Shown: positions 61,752 through 64,000 of the stretch, piece after piece
How positions within the stretch are numbered: position 1 is the stretch's first letter
Layout: each line of letters opens with the position of its first letter
Assembly: GCA_937888775.1 (NCBI GenBank)
Contig: CALAQT010000149.1
Span: 21,709 to 85,708, forward strand
DNA from: an uncultured Actinomycetes bacterium
GTDB lineage: Bacteria > Actinomycetota > Thermoleophilia > Solirubrobacterales > Solirubrobacteraceae
Reading direction: 5' to 3'
Length of the DNA: 64,000 nt
Position numbers and translations under genes: made by a program
Notes under the pieces: generated by a model
Databases searched by the model: none
Told to the model about the DNA's origin: nothing
What the model saw: the letters and a program-made list of their open reading frames with translations, nothing else

Positions 61752-62047
61752 CTCGGGCGACTCTCCGGCTGCTGCTCGACTTCACCGTCTCGCCCAACGC
61801 GGGCGGAGGGCCGGGCGGTGGCGCGCTGCAGACGCTCATCAACTACACGGCCTACGTCCTGATCGGCGGGTGCGTTCTCGCCATCGTGATCGGTGGCGGC
61901 GCGCTCGGCTTTGGATCTTTGTCCGGCAACTACCGCGCTGGCGACCTCGGCAAGCGGAGCATCGCGGGCGGCTTCGCGGGGGCGTTGGTCATCCTCCTCG
62001 CCGCGGCGATGGTGCGCTTCGCTGAGAGCCTGGCGGGCAAGGGATGA
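61748..62047 (+). CDS. VirB2-like small membrane protein
   Basis: A 99-residue protein with two membrane helices (TLINYTAYVLIGGCVLAIVI, then GGFAGALVILLAAAMVRFAE) joined by a short basic loop, following a Gly-rich segment. Size and topology fit VirB2/TrbC-type pilins and the small conjugation membrane proteins of actinobacteria. It overlaps both neighbours by four bases. The assignment rests on topology and context, not on a signature motif. Confidence 0.6.
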   Translation: MTRATLRLLLDFTVSPNAGGGPGGGALQTLINYTAYVLIGGCVLAIVIGGGALGFGSLSGNYRAGDLGKRSIAGGFAGALVILLAAAMVRFAESLAGKG

Positions 62048-62805
62048 TCCGGCACCGCGTCTCGCACTCCGAGACCGGCGGCGGCATGCGCTCCCGCGCC
62101 GTCCTGGGCTGCGGAACAGTCGTCGCCGTCGTCATCACGCTGGGCACGGGCATCGCCCTCGGCCGTGCCACGAGCGGCCGGAACGCGCCCGCCGCCGCTG
62201 CGCCCACCCTGCCGTCACCTGGGACGGCAGCACCGTCGTATCCAAGTGCAGGGGCGACGCGGATCGTCGCTGGAGTGCCCGAGGGATTCGCCGATACGCT
62301 CAGCGGTGCGGTCGCTGCCGCCAACGCCATCCTCGGCGTGGAGGCCAGCGACCTCATGGCACACCCCGACGCTTATAGGGCCGCGTGGCGGGAGATGTGC
62401 ACTCCCACGTACTTCAGCAGCTCCGGCCGGGCCGCGGCGGAGGGGGTGCTCGCCGCTCAGGAGACGAACAACCACCTGCTCACCAATGTTGCGGCGGGTC
62501 AGCGCGTGTATGAGCGTGCATTCCCGCTCAGCGTTGTCGTCCTCACGTACACGGAAGCCGCCGCCACCGTGCGGACGTGGTCATTGGTGGTCGCCCACCC
62601 CGGCGACGGGCCAACGCTGGTGTCCTTTAACGCGGGCACGCTCCAGCTGCGCTGGTCGGCAGGCAACTGGAGGCTCGACGGGGGCAGCGCGTCGTCGTCA
62701 AGGAGCGAGGGCGCCTCGGGACCCCTTCTCCTCGACAGCGGGCCGCAGTTGCCGGGGTATCTCACCGATCCGTCGACCGACCAACCGGGGTCGACCAATG
62801 GGTAG
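62044..62805 (+). CDS. Exported or membrane-anchored protein of the secretion-type unit
   Basis: A 253-residue protein with one N-terminal hydrophobic helix (VLGCGTVVAVVITLGTGIAL) and an Ala/Pro-rich linker. The outer domain has DTLSGAVAAANAILGVEASD, WREMCTPTYFSS, AFPLSVVVLTYTEAAATVRT, WSLVVAHPGDGPTLVSF and LQLRWSAGNWRLDGG. The last part resembles the NTF2-like fold of conjugation proteins (VirB8/TcpC class). Overlaps with both neighbours place it in one operon with the VirB2- and VirB6-like genes. Confidence 0.6.
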   Translation: MIRHRVSHSETGGGMRSRAVLGCGTVVAVVITLGTGIALGRATSGRNAPAAAAPTLPSPGTAAPSYPSAGATRIVAGVPEGFADTLSGAVAAANAILGVEASDLMAHPDAYRAAWREMCTPTYFSSSGRAAAEGVLAAQETNNHLLTNVAAGQRVYERAFPLSVVVLTYTEAAATVRTWSLVVAHPGDGPTLVSFNAGTLQLRWSAGNWRLDGGSASSSRSEGASGPLLLDSGPQLPGYLTDPSTDQPGSTNG

Positions 62806-63955
62806 GAGGCTCATCGTCGTACCCGTCGTCGTCCTGGCGCTGCTCGCGCTCGCGCCCTCCGCTCGCGCGGCGTCACAACCACCGCCGCCGAGCCCCGCTT
62901 CCATCGTCGCGCCGGTACCCTCACCAACCTCGACAGGAGGTGGGACCTGCATCGTGCCGGGCCTCGACGCCGTCTGCAGCACGGTCGGCGGGCTCATTCA
63001 GGCCCTGCCCAATCCACTCGGCGCCGCAGCCGGAGCCGTCGTCGGCGCCGCCGAGAACTCCTTCAGCCACTGGCTTGCCGACGGCGCCGCCTCAGTGCTG
63101 GGCGACATCCTTCAGGCGGCCACCAACACGCTGCAGCCCGATCTCTCACCGGGCTCGTTCTTCGCCGCCCGGCTGCAGACGATGGCCCAGCTCGCCGGGG
63201 GGATTGCCCTTCTCTTCCTGCTCTTCGCCGTCGGCCAGGCGCTGCTGCGCGGCGATCCGACGCTCATCGTCTCGGCGCTGCTGGTTCGTCTGCCGATTGC
63301 CTTCGCGGTCACCGCCGCGCTGCTCTTCCTGTCCGGCACGGCGCTCGCCGTTGTCGACCAAGCCACAGCGTTCGTCATCGGCGGCAACCTCCAGCAGTCG
63401 GCCGCCCAGTTCATGACCAACCTGACCGGGGCCTTCTCGTCCGCCGACTTCGGTGGCGTGGGCCTCGCGCTTGTTGCTCTGTGCGCCCTCGGGACAATCT
63501 TCGTCGGCATCCTTCTCTACGCTGAACTGGCGATCCGCGGCGCGGTCATCTACCTCGCGCTGCTCTTCATGCCACTCGGGCTGGCGGCCTCCGTGTGGGG
63601 AAGCGCGGGGCGCGTCGCGCGTCGGCTCGCCGATGTACTGATCACGGCGATCCTTGCCAAGTTCGTCATCCTCGTCGCACTCTGGTTCGCCGCGGGTCTG
63701 CTCGCACAGGCGACATCCGGCGGCCCTGGCACGGGCTTCGGAACCTTCGTCATCGGCCTCGTCGTGCTCTTCGTCGCGGCCATGGCGCCGTTGGTGCTGC
63801 TCGGCCTCGTGGCCCACGCGGAGCACGCGGTGACCTCCATCGGCGGCACCCGCCGCGCCGCCTACGCACCCGCGCAGCGGGCGGCGTCGTTCGGTCACAC
63901 AGCGGGCCGAGCGGCGCTCCTCGCCGCCAGCGGCGGAGCCACCGGCGTTGCCATC
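62798..63955 (+). CDS. VirB6/TrbL-like polytopic membrane protein (cut by adapter at 3' end)
   Basis: The frame runs from the ATG at 62798 without a stop to the end of the window. It begins with a signal peptide (RRLIVVPVVVLALLALAPSARA listed as residues 3-24) and a short Pro-rich stretch. About six membrane helices follow, including MAQLAGGIALLFLLFAVGQA, LPIAFAVTAALLFLSGTALA, LALVALCALGTIFVGILLYA and FVIGLVVLFVAAMAPLVLLG. This topology is that of VirB6/TrbL, the channel protein of type IV secretion systems. The last codons (from 63956) come from the sequencing adapter, so the true C-terminus is missing. It overlaps the previous gene by eight bases. Confidence 0.72.
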
Positions 63956-64000
63956 AGATCGGAAGAGCGTCGTGTAGGGAAAGAGTGTAGATCTCGGTGG
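63956..64000. other. Illumina adapter sequence (artefact)
   Basis: The final 45 bases begin AGATCGGAAGAGCGTCGTGT and continue as the reverse complement of the TruSeq universal adapter. Read in frame they give SEERRVGKECRSRW and IGRASCRERV, well-known contaminant peptides. They are not part of the genome, and nothing past 63955 should be annotated. Confidence 0.97.

Noticed and set aside
63595..63990. Plus-strand frame ending in IGRASCRERV
   Set aside because: Its end is translated adapter and its body is a shadow of the VirB6-like gene.
1..64000. CRISPR array, rRNA genes, replication origin
   Set aside because: I looked for regularly spaced repeats, rRNA-like stretches and iteron or DnaA-box clusters and saw none.

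Overview
The window is one strand-mixed, clearly high-GC stretch of bacterial DNA. Several features point to a monoderm-type, probably uncultured soil bacterium (Actinomycetota, Chloroflexota or Dormibacterota are the candidates I would consider): a Tad pilus locus without secretin or outer-membrane genes, a LysM/BTAD regulator inside that locus, an acid-type glutamic (G1) peptidase, several leaderless or near-leaderless promoters, and lipoprotein signals. No rRNA or marker gene fixes the phylum. The last 45 bases are Illumina adapter sequence, so the biological sequence ends at about 63955.

Layout. 0-3.6 kb: a deoC-pfkB sugar/nucleoside catabolic pair, then about 1 kb without genes, then two small membrane proteins divergent from a large patatin-like phospholipase (3.7-6.7 kb). 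6.9-8.6 kb: a complete IS5-type element next to a degenerate tRNA-Pro-like sequence and a frameshifted hypothetical gene. 8.8-22.9 kb: an accessory region with an Mrr-like nuclease, a Swt1-type HEPN protein, a decayed HNH gene, a two-gene DprA-like/phosphoribosyltransferase unit, a ribbon-helix-helix/zinc-ribbon pair with a clear promoter and palindrome, a tyrosine-integrase scar, and a three-gene unit ending in an XRE regulator. 23.3-24.9 kb: secreted G1 peptidase and a lipoprotein. 25.1-26.5 kb: an IS256-type element with an odd end structure. 26.5-33.3 kb: an AlbA_2/Schlafen-type protein, a truncated PHP gene, an intact tRNA-Gly(TCC), a broken DUF2971 gene, a 35-residue peptide gene with a perfect Shine-Dalgarno sequence, an intact HNH protein related to the decayed one, and a sigma-like gene with a small downstream protein.

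33.3-46.1 kb is the most interesting part: a compact five-gene minus-strand operon with overlapping or closely spaced genes. It encodes a DruA-type (DUF4338) protein, two large unrecognised proteins, a DruE-type DEAH helicase with a DUF1998 end, and an Fe-S PD-(D/E)XK nuclease. I read it as a Druantia-type anti-phage system in a non-standard form. It is bounded by a restriction-subunit tail on one side and a helicase-integrase fusion scar on the other, as expected of a defence island with heavy turnover.

46.4-57.5 kb carries a superinfection-immunity-like membrane protein, two exported proteins and then a tightly coupled tad operon (CpaB/SAF, CpaE-like, TadA, TadB, TadC, pilin-like, three TadE/G-like proteins, LysM-BTAD protein). 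57.6-60.5 kb is a convergent sigma factor/KAP NTPase pair. 60.8 kb to the end is a plus-strand unit with a helix-turn-helix protein, a VirB2-like small membrane protein, an exported protein and a VirB6/TrbL-like polytopic membrane protein cut by the adapter. This last unit looks like part of a type IV secretion or conjugation-type apparatus.
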